Below are positions 35,603 to 45,839 of a stretch of 64,000 bases of DNA, piece after piece. The notes under the pieces are model-generated. The model ran no database searches, was not told the DNA's origin, and worked only from the letters and a program-made list of their open reading frames with translations. Both the position numbers and the translations under genes were made by a program. This stretch comes from Anodontia alba (taxonomy: Eukaryota; Mollusca; Bivalvia; Lucinida; Lucinidae), in assembly GCA_964016985.1 (NCBI GenBank), contig OZ024823.1, forward strand, positions 113,607,459 to 113,671,458. Reading direction: 5' to 3'. Positions within the stretch are counted from its first letter, which is position 1. Each line of letters begins with the position of its first letter.

Positions 35603-36284
35603 TAGAACAACTACAACAGGAGAACTGTTTTGGAAATGTCAGTAGGAAACCTACTGGGAACTGTGTAGGGGCGAGGGGGGCGGGGCTTAAGTCCCAATGC
35701 TATAGTTTGCTTACATCTGTTAGAAAGTTAGTGTTATAAGTCCTTTTAATCCATTCATTAATCCCTACTCTTTATTTTCCATATCTGATGAATGAAGTCC
35801 AGTGCATATTTAGAAGTCATTACAGAATCAAAGTTTTGTAACAGAGCTACAGATACAATGTCCAAAGTGTTTACCAGTTTGTGCCATATAGAATGTTATG
35901 TCGACCGGAGCTGTAAAAGTAATTTCTTTCAAGTTTTCAGAACATCTTGTGCCTAATAATGCTATGGGTCTGGTAATGGAAAAGACCAGATATAGACTAT
36001 GGCAGGATATATACCTGTCAATTATCAAATATGCATCTGTAATATTCTTTATTGTCCAAGTTTCACGTCTAACGATATGCTCTAACATGTGCACCAACTA
36101 TAACGCGCGTGTCGTTTCTACTTTTATGCTTCTTTGTGCAGATAAACTAAGCGTTGTAGCTTGGACACTGAATGCCACGAGTCGTAACAGATACGCTTTT
36201 TAAATCTGTTTTTTTTTCTTTTACATTCCAAATAAACAACGAAATGAAGATTAAATATACAGAATCAGAAACTGTGATACTATC

Positions 36285-36326
36285 ATGAGACGATGTACGG
36301 GAGTACACTGGTTATTTTGGTTGTAG
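36285..36326 (+). promoter_or_regulatory. uORF overlapping the K2P-C start
   Basis: An ATG eight bases upstream of the main start opens a 14-codon out-of-frame uORF ending TAG at 36324-36326, overlapping the first codons of the channel. Confidence 0.45.
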
Positions 36327-36434
36327 TCGTTCTTGCCTACATCCTGTTTGGAGGAGCTGTATTTATGGCACTGGAAAAAGACAATGAGATTGCCATGACA
36401 AATATAGTCAGTTCTAATTTTAAATACTTTATAG
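36293..36434 (+). CDS. K2P-C exon 1 (start, M1)
   Basis: MYGSTLVILVVVVLAYIL to FKYFI plus one base; donor GTAAGA. 142 nt. The residues at 2-4 (YGS) differ from the HWK/HWT of the paralogues. Confidence 0.9.
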
Positions 36435-39400
36435 GTAAGAATACATTAGGAGGTTTGTACATATATTCTTTTGTTATCTTTCTAAGTAACGTAGGTAACT
36501 GTACCTCTTGATTATGTGTTAAGGTGATTTGATACACGTTTATTTGAGACAACCCTGTCAATATATTTCTACGTTATAATACACCGTAAAATAGCACTCG
36601 TTTTGTGTTAAAATGTCTGTGTCATTTAATTTTGGTACCTTTGACACTGACAATGGGCTTGTAGTAGGACTTGTGTGCCAACTGCCTGAAAACCTACATA
36701 TTTACGAGTAGATATAAGCTCCAATCCCCGTGGAGCGGATTGATCTGCCAACTATTTTTAAGAATTACCAGAGTTTCACATAAACGCAATCACATACTTT
36801 TACTTTACATTCTTCATTGTGGTTGGGATACAGATTCAAATAAGTCAGTTGACGTTCTTCTGGATCCCTTTGTCATAGATATCGAGGGTTGAGCGCAAGA
36901 CTAGCGTAACTCAGATGGTTGTTTTTCCCCAAACCTAATCTCACCATGAAGGCATTATGAAGATTACAACATTTCTTTCTGTAAACAATGAAAATTTAGG
37001 TGCCATTGCTCGTATGAGCAATGGCACCTAAATTTGCATTGTTTACAAAGGGGTCCAAGTTGCCCCTAAACAAGGGTTTCAAAAATATGTTTGAGTTACA
37101 ATAGTCTTGCGCTCAACCCTCGATATATCACGCATGCTATGTTCTGTTTTTTGTATTCCTCTGTAAAGATTAATACAAATAAAATACTGTTTATACCAAC
37201 GCTGTCAGAATGGTTTTGACTCCCTTTTGAAAATGGATCTATTCTAAAAGAAAATAATTTGCTTCTGAAAGGAGCAAATTCTTTCCTTTTAGAGTAGAGC
37301 CCTTTTCAGAAGGGTATTGGTGTGCAGGAAAGCAAACAGGAAATCACAAAAATTGTCTCCCTTGTCAAAAATTGCAGAATTTGTAGCAAATGTACCCAGT
37401 CCTCTTAATATGCACACAAATCTGCCAACAGGGAACCAAGACAACCCTTACAAATATTTTGCAGCTCTTCAATTCGTCTTCATTATGTAATGTAATCCAA
37501 GACCTAGTGCAATGCTACAGACAAAAACCGTATCATAAAATGCAATGTGTATCACTTGCATATATTTATAACTAGATTTTTTCACTCTTGACCAAGTTTA
37601 ATTTTCGACTCTCACCTGGTAATATATTTGACACGAGTCCAGTGAATCTATTTCAATAAGTATGTAAATTGTTCTGTCTCGTGTTTCTTCAAAGTGCAGT
37701 ATAAGATTACAGCTTACACTTTCTGTTAAGTTAACTCTTAGCACTCTGGGTAAAAATTGCAGCAGACGACATATTGAAATGTTTTGGGTTTTTTTTTGTT
37801 TTTGTTTTTTTTGTTGTTTTTGTTTGTTTGTTTTGTTTTTTTTTTCTTATTTTTCCCATCAAACGGTTTTTGAATGTCATGCAAATTGCCTCCATTGGAG
37901 AGAATTTGCATGAAATGTCAAAGCCTATTTTCTGGAAAAAGTAAGAAAATGTCATCAATTTGTCTCTGCTGAATTATCCCGGAGAGTAGTAAAGATTTAA
38001 ACAATTACACCAACCTTCTGACATGTGCACCCAACGAAGACTCAAATCAGCCTGCGCATGCGTGAAGCATGATCAGAGTCTTTGTTGTCCGCATGAGGAA
38101 GTTTTGCATCTTTGATTATCCAAAATGCGCCCAGCGAAGATTCAGATCAGACTGCGCGATAGCGCAGTCTGATCTGAATCTTCTCTGGGCGCACATGTCC
38201 GAGGGCACATTTTCTGACGTTGAGGCTCATTTGTATATATTTGTATGTCTATATTATATTTTTAAAATATTTTCACAAACTGGTTTTGTTCCCTTCTTCA
38301 AGGCAATAATACTTGTGTAACAGCCGAGGAATTAGAATCTTTTGCAATGTCTGTGATAACGGCGCATGATTCTGGTGTCTTAACAGCTTCTAATAAATCC
38401 AAAGGAAGCAACTGGGACTTTGCCACGTCAAGTTTCTTCGCACTAACTGTTATAACGTCTATTGGTAAGCAAATGAAAAGTTGTTTGTTTTTTTTGTTTG
38501 TTTTTCTCAGCCTTCCTCCATATACATTTTAGGCATTATATGTACTAGTATAAAGCAGAATTTATAGAAGAAGCCATGAAAGCAGACACAGAATGTCATT
38601 TGCAACAGTTCATTTTCACTTATAGATATAAATAATAAGTTCTACCCCCGAATCATACAAAAGGTTTCGGAGATCCTGTAATTCATGCATCGACATGAAC
38701 TAAAAAGACAACCGATTCTGGAAAGCTGATGACTAAACGGATAACTTTTAACTTTCTCTTACTTACGTTTCTGAGCAGCATAATTTCTTGTATAGCAATA
38801 TATGAACCTAACGTTTCATACTTAATGCGTTACATTTGTATATTAGAGATTGTTCTTAGTATTAGAATTTCTTTAAGGAAAGTAGTTTGGTCGCGAGAAG
38901 GTTGGTCGCGACCAGCCTGTTTTCACATGGCATCCAGAGTACTATGTGAGGTGTGACCTTTTCCGGCTATCTCTCTATTTACTTTCTACCGTCTTTACCC
39001 GAAGTATTCGAGCAAATATGTCTGAGCACATGGTGTAGACTCAGATTTAACACAAATCTTTTAAATTTGTTTATAGTCCTATTTGATTGATAACATAGTT
39101 GTTTCCCTTGACCTAACCCGGCTAAGTAGATAGTAAACTGCCTATTTAGACGACATTTCCCCCGCAGTCTTTTAGTATCCAGTCAAGTCCTCAGTAATAT
39201 TTTATAGCAAACTAAGAGCAACCGAATATAATTTGGAAACAGTTTTCAGATAACAAAAAGTAACATTTCAAGTGAATCGTCTGAAATGTCAAGACTTATT
39301 TTCGCTGAAAAATAAATAATAATAACCAATAAAACGTTTAGAATGTGTTTGCTACAAATATTGCTTGGCGCTTTAAAGGTTAATTACAGAAAATATGAGA

Positions 39401-42400
39401 GAGAAAATCTACACATATTATTTATACAATTCTGCTGTTACAATGCTGTATGATTAAAATATATATATATAGACTAGCCTTTGAAGCTAATTGTGTATCC
39501 TCATTAAATATTATATAAATAAAAAGTAAACGCTTCATTGCGAAGAATATATTAATTTTATGCAATATTTTTATTCTTTTCAGGTTATGGTCACATTTCA
39601 CCATCAACATACGGTGGACAATTATTCTTTATATTTTACGCTATATTTGGTATACCTCTATGCATCACAATGTTAATAGGCATGGGTGAGCGTCTTTCAA
39701 GACCTTACAAGAATCTGCAGGTTTTGCGTTATTTTACGTATCATAAAACTGAGAAGACATTGAGGATTATCTTATACACCCTGCTATATTTTATTATATT
39801 CTCGTTTATACCCGCGGCTATCATTATGCAGTTCGAGGACTGGACATTCCTACAAGCATGGTATTTCACAATTGTTACCTTGACAACGGTTGGTTTTGGT
39901 GACTATGTACCAGGTAAGCTGAACAAAAAAAAATGTAAATGGTAGTTGGTGTTCCATATTGTCTGTATACTGTATAATACATTGGTTTAGACATTCGCTT
40001 CCTTTTAGAGTTGGAGTAAAAACAATATTGACAGAGTTGGCTGAAAGTCTATACAACTGACCCAAAATACTTTCTCTTAAATACATTATTTCAATGTAAT
40101 GCTTGAATGTATGAAGTATCAAATGGATATGTCAAATATATAACGACATATAACTACAGCAGTTTGTTGATAGCTACTTTAATTGTAGCTGATGCTGCAG
40201 AACTGACATTTATTTATTTGTGGGCAACGTGGGATGGGGATCCTTTTTCATGGGTTCTTATACAATTTGCGCAGTCTGATCAGAACATACTCTGTTCCAG
40301 TGTTTCCGTAAGAGGGCAGTGAATGTTCCGATCAGACAGGCTGATTTAGGACAGCGTTGTCCTCATATGACACTTAAAGTTTCGTGTCATTGATTGGAGC
40401 CGCATCTTCAGAAAACGTACATCGGATGTGCGCCTAGCGAAGATTCAGATCAGCCTGCGCATTCGCGCAACCTGATCAGAATCTTCACTGGACGCATATT
40501 GGATAGCCAAGGATGCAAAAACAGTTTCTTCATGTAGAGAATGAAGACACTGATTAGATTGCACAGATGCACAGATTTGTCTGAGTCTCCGTTGGACGCA
40601 CATGCCCAATGATGAGGCTGATTTGAGTCTTTTCCAGGCGCATATGTCAGAAGGTACATTTTCTCACGTTATGGCCCATTTATGTATACTTTACTTATAT
40701 CTGTATTTACCGATGTTTTAATTCCAGGAACACAAGCACATCAAAACAAAGCAGTTTATAAGGCAGTGACAGGAGTATGGATTCTTTGTGGTCTCGCCTG
40801 GCTCACAATGTTGTTTCATATGGTGGTTCATTATGTGCAGATAGTAACTAATAAAGTAGATGCCGTAACTCATCACACACACCATACTAACACAACCGAA
40901 AAGGATAATACGGAGGTATGTACCTTATTGCATTAGTTAGTCCTTAAAGGTTGATATCCGAGCTACTTTTAAAGCAGTGATAACTTTAAATGTTACAAAA
41001 CTCTCAGAATCATTATTTTTATTCCAGGCTGATTCTTAAGGTTATTTTGATAATTTTACAATCTTCCTAAATTAGAGGAAGTGTTTTTCCTAAAGTAGCA
41101 CGAAGATACGTTATGTTCTTAATGAGGCTCTGAAGAATTGTGCAGATTAATTGTGAAAGAAATGCTGATTATAATATATGCAAAATTACAAATATACCAC
41201 AAAGTGTTTTGAAGCCTAAAATATTACAATTACTATTAAATTGGTGACGTACTTTTCTCCCTACCCCGACTACGTACCCTAATTAGATCAAAGCGCTACA
41301 CGCGCTGGATTCTATTGTCAACAGGTGTCATAAGCATTTCTTCAAATCTCTCAGTTAGTTATTATTTCCATAGCTCTAGATAAGATACTTCTTTCAGTCA
41401 AAACGTATGGATATTTCTCTCATTTCTCCATGAAAACATATGTTGTGGTACTCATTATAAGCGCCTCGATAAGATATTTCTAATGAGTACCCACAACACG
41501 GTTTCACGGAGGAATGAGAAACATATTAGTCTGATACCACCACAACCCTATCTAGAGATATAGTTGGCCTACAAAAAACTCACTCAGCCTAGTGGTATTT
41601 CATATTTCTCCCTACACAGTTATTTTTCTGAAGTACTTGCATCAGTAATGATCCTGGACCGGAGTTTTTTGTTGAAGTTTGTTTAAATCTTAAATTATAA
41701 TAATATTTCCAAGTTTCAGTATCCTGTGGATCGGAAGAGTTTCTTGTATATAATGAGTTCGCTAGCGCATCAACAATATACTATATCCGACGGGTCATTC
41801 AGAGAAATCAAGCATAATACTGTTCCATGAAACGTGTTTTTTTATCAAGCGTAGTGGTGCGGTGATTATGTATCCCGACTCTGAAGGGCTAGGCGCCGCC
41901 GTCGAAGCCGGCGTGAGTTCGAACCACATTCAGTCCAGTGGTATTTTATATTTCTCTCTATATATATGAATACTGTGTCAAGATTTGCATTGCGCAACAT
42001 GTCGTCCCTGTACGCAAACAAACACACATGATAAACGCAAGGTCGTTCATTTCATTGCAATGTAACCATGACCTTGTCTTCAACCATGATACCTCAAACC
42101 ATCTTTTCACTAGATTTTTCACACCACAACTACGCTTGGGAAACTTAAAAGGCTCGGGCTGATTTGGAATAGGGGTATATCCATAATGAAACATACATAC
42201 ATGGTTGAGGTTTGAGAATGGACAGAAAAGAAATATCCAAAAGTTTTATACATAAAAAGCCATGTTCTTTGATGTACATTATTGCATAAAAAGCAGTGAC
42301 GCACGTTATTAACAGCTGTGCATTAACCGGCGAAAAGCCGTGCATTAACACGGCAATTCACGCGCTGTTAATGCACGGCTACGCAACTTTCAATATGATC

Positions 42401-44848
42401 GTACCGGGGCCACAGATTTGCTACCGTTACGAGATGTGTACTGTCCGGCCCTAGAACGAACATAGATCCTGGAAATTACATTCGCGAGATATCGGTGAAA
42501 AGGCGAAACAAAATAGTGCAAGAAATAACGCGAAATGTAGCAAATGTTTTCATTTTCATGCAATAATAGCGATCGAACATGGTTTTTCAATGCATTAACA
42601 AAATGAGAAAAGAAAAAAAAAAACATTTGTTAATGAAACACTACAAAACATACACCAAAAAGCAGAATGAAAGTACCGCCTTGGAACGGTCAGTAATAAA
42701 ACTCGTACTGCTTACTCTGCTATTATCGATCTTTGTTTGGTTGTGAATTTAACTAAGTAAATTCGAGTAAAGAGCTATGCTATAAGATTTGATCGTTTTT
42801 TATGCGATTGGTAGTATGATATCACATTCACAGCGGGCACACGACATTTACACAACGTCGTCTCAACGTCGATGCAACGTCATGACGTTGCATCGACGCT
42901 GAGGCGACATTGTATAGACATCATGTGTCTGTTGGGATTAGATTCATAAAATATTATTATGCGATTAGTAATATGACATCACATTCCCAGCGGGCACACG
43001 GCATTTATACAACGTCGTCTCAACGTTGAGGCGACGTTGTATAGACGTCATGTGTCTGCTGGGATTAGATTCATAAAGTATTATAAGTGAGGATACACAG
43101 AAAAAGACACAATCATGAAGCAAAGCATTTCTAAGGCACAAAAAGAAGGAGAGATGAGAAACATTAAAAAAACTAACGCCACATATATAACTACGACGCA
43201 CAAACAAAGAAGTCTTACACGTGGCGTTTGTTTGTGTTGTCCTTATTCGTTCCTCATCTTTCCTTCTTTTGGAGCCTCGGGAGGGTTTCGCTTCGTGTTT
43301 TTGGCATTTGCTGGTATCTTCACTTATATTTTTAATTTAGAGTTGACCACATTGTGTCATTCCCAAGTGGACCGCACCATGAGTACCTTCGGGCATATAC
43401 GGACGGCGAAGGCCAAGACAGACTGTGTAGATGCGCAGGCTTATCTGGCCTTCGCTGTCCGCTAGCAGAATCATTGGACGCTATAGAATTTATCCTAGAG
43501 GGCAAGCACGGGTGAGACTTTGCGCATGCGTGGGATAAATCTGAATCACGTACATGATTGGAATAAATAAACAAGCAAAGGGGAGCTGAATTACTCATTT
43601 ATTTCACCTAAAATAAAACAAAGATAAAAAGCAACAACACAAGGCTCAAGCAAATTAAACAAAGGATCATGTAAACAATTAACCACCACGAAAACACTCC
43701 TATATAATTTGACCCCCTTAAACCCCACTTTTATATAGTAAAACTGGGGTTTTGAGGGGTATACATTATCTTTATTATTTCAGCTCAAAAACATAGATTG
43801 TGGGTACTCGTTAGAACCGCCTAATCGAAGCGGTTCTAACGAGTACCCACAATCTATGTTTTAGGCAGAAATATGAAACTTGTCAGATTTTTTATCTGTA
43901 AATTTTCATTGTTTGGTGATAAAATTTTCAGTATATTTGAATAGGCATATTTTCGTAATGCTGACTGAATGATCAAAGTAATTAAGACTACCATTTTCTG
44001 TGAAAGTATTTCCTTTAAAGAGTTGTAGCAAAGAAATAATAAAACATCTGCTTTAATGTTAAATCTGGTAACGTAAAGCTAGTAGAATGAACGTTAGTGT
44101 AGTCTTCCTAGATACTGTCACTATAAATGGTGTAAATAGCACTTAATTGATGTAAGCATACTCTCATTACTAAAACACGCCTATTCAAATATATTGACAT
44201 TTTCACCACAAAAAAACTGAAATTTTTCAGATAAAAATTCTAATATTTTTCATATTTCCGCTCAAAACACAGATTGTGTGTACTCGTTAGAACCGCCTCA
44301 ACGAGGCGGTTCTAACGAGTACTCACAATCTATGGTTTTGAGCAGAAATAAGAAAAATAATGTATACCCCTGTAAACCCCAGTTTTACAATATAAAAGTG
44401 AGGTTTAAGGGGGTCAAAATATATAGGCGTGTTTTCGTGATGTGTTATTTTCGACTCTATACTGAAGAGAATTCGACATCATAAGAGTACCTCTAGCTTT
44501 AAAGAATTAATCATTCTTTAAACACCGACACAAAAAGTAAAATAAAACAAAATAAAATAAAACATAAAAAGAACTGAATTTCTATTGCTTGTATCTATCA
44601 GTTATACGTACGATGAACCATGTATTTTAAGAAAATCCTATTACATACTATTTCAAACATGATCTTGAAGATATAAGTAATATGCGAAACATAAAACTGT
44701 GTCTTCATAAAATGTCCATCAAAAAGGTATAAACATACAGACAAAACAATGTTTTTAATCCATTTTTCTTTATTGTTCTGTATATCTTTAGGTACAAACC
44801 ACATCGGAAAATGAAAGATCACCGCTACTGGCTAATCATCGAAGTTGA
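36293..44848 (+). CDS. K2P-C: two-pore-domain potassium channel, TALK/KCNK16-like (5 exons)
   Basis: Third tandem paralogue, 292 aa. Coding exons 36293-36434, 38303-38464, 39584-39913, 40728-40915 and 44792-44848; intron phases 1,1,1,0. M1 YILFGGAVFMALEKDNE; cap GNNTCVTAEELESF with C52; pore 1 T99-S100-I-G-Y-G104-H105 (Ser at the filter Thr position, as in K2P-B); M2 GIPLCITMLIGMGERLSRPYKN; M3; pore 2 TTVGFGDYVPG one residue earlier than in A and B because exon 3 lacks one codon; M4 GVWILCGLAWLTMLFHMV; then a histidine-rich stretch (THHTHHTN) and a tail ending ERSPLLANHRS. The 3.9-kb last intron holds a ~390-bp repeat (41285-41600), a tRNA-like sequence, two ACGTTG palindromes and two MITE-1 copies. 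The stop lies only tens of bases upstream of a decayed reverse-transcriptase relic, which probably marks the edge of the 3'UTR. Confidence 0.93.
36879..37126. mobile_element. MITE with 25-bp terminal inverted repeats
   Basis: Ends ATATCGAGGGTTGAGCGCAA and TTGCGCTCAACCCTCGATAT match as perfect inverted repeats (extending to GACTA/TAGTC); centre is a hairpin TTTAGGTGCCATTGCTCGTA mirrored. Intron 1 of K2P-C. Confidence 0.85.
37220..37316. repeat. Hairpin family CTCTAAAAGGAAAGAATTTG, copy in K2P-C intron 1
   Basis: Arms TCTATTCTAAAAGAAAATAA against TTCTTTCCTTTTAGAGTAGA, with common flanks (CAGGAAATCACAAAAATTG). Confidence 0.75.
37733..37995. mobile_element. CTGGGTAAA-ended MITE, copy 3
   Basis: TTAGCACTCTGGGTAAAAAT on the left, GAATTATCCCGGAGAGTAG on the right; inner CCTCCATTGGAGAGAATTTG. 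Contains a T-rich run at 37789-37850. Intron 1 of K2P-C. Confidence 0.6.
38020..38210. repeat. GCGCCCAGCGAAGACTCAGA family, copy just upstream of K2P-C exon 2
   Basis: Contains perfect GATCAGACTGCGCGATAGCG-type stem (38110-38195), ending about 95 bp before the exon 2 acceptor. Confidence 0.78.
38303..38464 (+). CDS. K2P-C exon 2 (cap and pore helix 1)
   Basis: Acceptor CCCTTCTTCAAG; GNNTCVTAEELESF to ATSSFFALTVITSI plus one base; donor GTAAGC. 162 nt. Confidence 0.92.
39584..39913 (+). CDS. K2P-C exon 3 (filter 1 to filter 2)
   Basis: Acceptor TTATTCTTTTCAG; GYGHISPSTYGGQLFF to LTTVGFGDYVP; donor GTAAGC. 330 nt, one codon shorter than in the paralogues. Confidence 0.94.
40728..40915 (+). 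CDS. K2P-C exon 4 (M4)
   Basis: Acceptor TTTTAATTCCAG; GTQAHQNKAVYKAVTG, M4, VTNKVDAVTHHTHHTNTTEK; donor GTATGT, phase 0. 188 nt. Confidence 0.92.
41285..41600. mobile_element. ACATATGTTGTGG hairpin element, copy 1
   Basis: Central hairpin (GAAAACATATGTTGTGGTAC mirrored) inside a longer repeat beginning GATCAAAGCGCTACACGCGC. Reverse-complement relative of 58950-59410. Last intron of K2P-C. Confidence 0.72.
41848..41945 (+). repeat. tRNA-like sequence (possible SINE head)
   Basis: GTAGTGGTGCGGTGATTA resembles box A and GCGTGAGTTCGAACC resembles box B, 3' to a repeat; not a foldable intact tRNA. The flank CAGTGGTATTTTATATTTCT also occurs near 41590. Confidence 0.4.
42830..42937. mobile_element. 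ACGTTG palindrome element 5
   Basis: Complete palindrome, CAGCGGGCACACGACATTT to CATCATGTGTCTGTTGGG. Only about 50 bp from element 6, in the last intron of K2P-C. Confidence 0.83.
42986..43062. mobile_element. ACGTTG palindrome element 6, short form
   Basis: CCCAGCGGGCACACGGCATT to CATGTGTCTGCTGGGA; it lacks the inner GATGCAACGTCATGACGTTG block that element 5 has. Confidence 0.83.
43684..43960 (+). mobile_element. MITE-1 copy 13
   Basis: Both ends (CCACCACGAAAACACTCC, TTTTCGTAATG) and hairpin present. In the last intron of K2P-C. Confidence 0.88.
44165..44442 (-). mobile_element. MITE-1 copy 14, inverted
   Basis: Complete. It lies 350 bp upstream of the last K2P-C exon and about 200 bp from copy 13 in opposite orientation, so the two could pair across the intron. 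Confidence 0.89.
44792..44848 (+). CDS. K2P-C exon 5 (C-terminus and stop)
   Basis: Acceptor TGTATATCTTTAG; VQTTSENERSPLLANHRS then TGA at 44846-44848. Phase matches exon 4, and PLLA matches the end of K2P-B. Confidence 0.8.
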   Translation, partial: VQTTSENERSPLLANHRS

Positions 44849-44859
44849 TTTTATGTCGA

Positions 44860-45701
44860 AGCCCACAGGACTACAAACTCTGAAACAAAATCCAAAGGGG
44901 CATAAAATAATAGCTGTGCAGCAATTATTCTGCGAACAACGAAACATTTTTTCCAGTTTTTGCCATCTACGAAAGAATTTAATCCCTCTTGGAAGAAATT
45001 CGTTCCTTCAAGAGTAACACATTGCACAACAATTCAATTTCACCTACATATATAGATGATGTATTGTCTCTGAAAAACACAAAATTTGCAGAGTATTTGG
45101 AATTCATCTACCCACATGAACTTGAAGTAAAGGAAACAACGGAGACTGTAGCCTCCTCCTCATACTTGGATTGGTATCTCTACATTGACAATGGAACGCT
45201 TACTACTAGGCTTTACGACAAACGGGATGACATCAATTTTCCCATTGTTAACTTTCCATTCCTGAGCAGTAATATCCCTTCTGCACCAGCATACGGCGTT
45301 TACGTGTTACAGTTAATTCGTTATACCAGAGCCTGTTCAAATTATCAGGACTTCATGGAGCGTGGAAAAGTGCTCACTACAAGGTTGTTTAGTCAGGGGT
45401 ATAAAAAAAAACAAAAAAAACTGGTAGCAACACTTAAGAAGTTCTATGGGAGACATCATGATCTGGTCAATCCCTACAATGTGGTAGTTTCCAGAATTGT
45501 TTCTGACGATTTTGCCAATGACGAGCCATAGGTAGACTTCCAAAATCCCGGACATACGTTGATACCTATATTTCCTTCGTTCAGGCCTATGGGCATGGTG
45601 GGCGAAGCTTGCGTACCAAGTAATGCTTACTATCCGCGGACGCCTGATTACACCCTTTATTCTGGGGTTCATGTCTGTTGGTCTGAACAGTCTGATTAGT
45701 C
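44860..45701 (+). pseudogene. Reverse-transcriptase fragment (retroelement relic)
   Basis: The frame 44989-45531 contains a YIDD reverse-transcriptase catalytic box (YIDDVLSLKNTKFAEYLEF) followed by the downstream palm/thumb segment (LYDKRDDINFPIVNFPF, APAYGVYVLQLIRYTRA, FYGRHHDLV) of RT proteins common as repeats in mollusc and cnidarian genomes. It is broken: upstream homologous-looking sequence (AQQFNFTY) is in another frame, with a stop at about 45015-45017 and a frameshift just before the YIDD box; an in-frame TAG ends it at 45531, after which the same frame stays open for about 55 codons (GEACVPSNAYYPRTPDYTLY) to 45701. No N-terminal RT motifs or endonuclease remain. Retroelement clade not determined. 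Confidence 0.75.
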
Positions 45702-45839
45702 ATTCGTTTACGAATTTATGAGTTTGGATTATGGCTTTGGTACCATGGCCACAACTACTTATTGGAGGATTTGAACTAATGAGATGTCTTTCTGTCTACA
45801 AAAAATCGCTTTATTACTACAACGGTGAGTGAGTCCTCA

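Larger units (their letters stand above)
26672..36284. other. K2P-B to K2P-C intergenic: repeat-dense, no gene recognised
   Basis: Six MITE-1 copies within 28239-32359, SINE-1 copy c, dispersed repeats, ACGTTG element 4, poly-A and palindrome 35508-35602. Open frames here read through repeats. Confidence 0.6.

Noticed and set aside
43115..43465. 116-codon plus-strand open frame
   Set aside because: It lies across a dispersed repeat and a palindrome; no domain and no paralogous counterpart in the other K2P genes.
44989..45531. 180-codon open frame as a host gene
   Set aside because: It contains a YIDD reverse-transcriptase box, starts in mid-domain, and is preceded by a frameshift and stop; treated as a retroelement relic.
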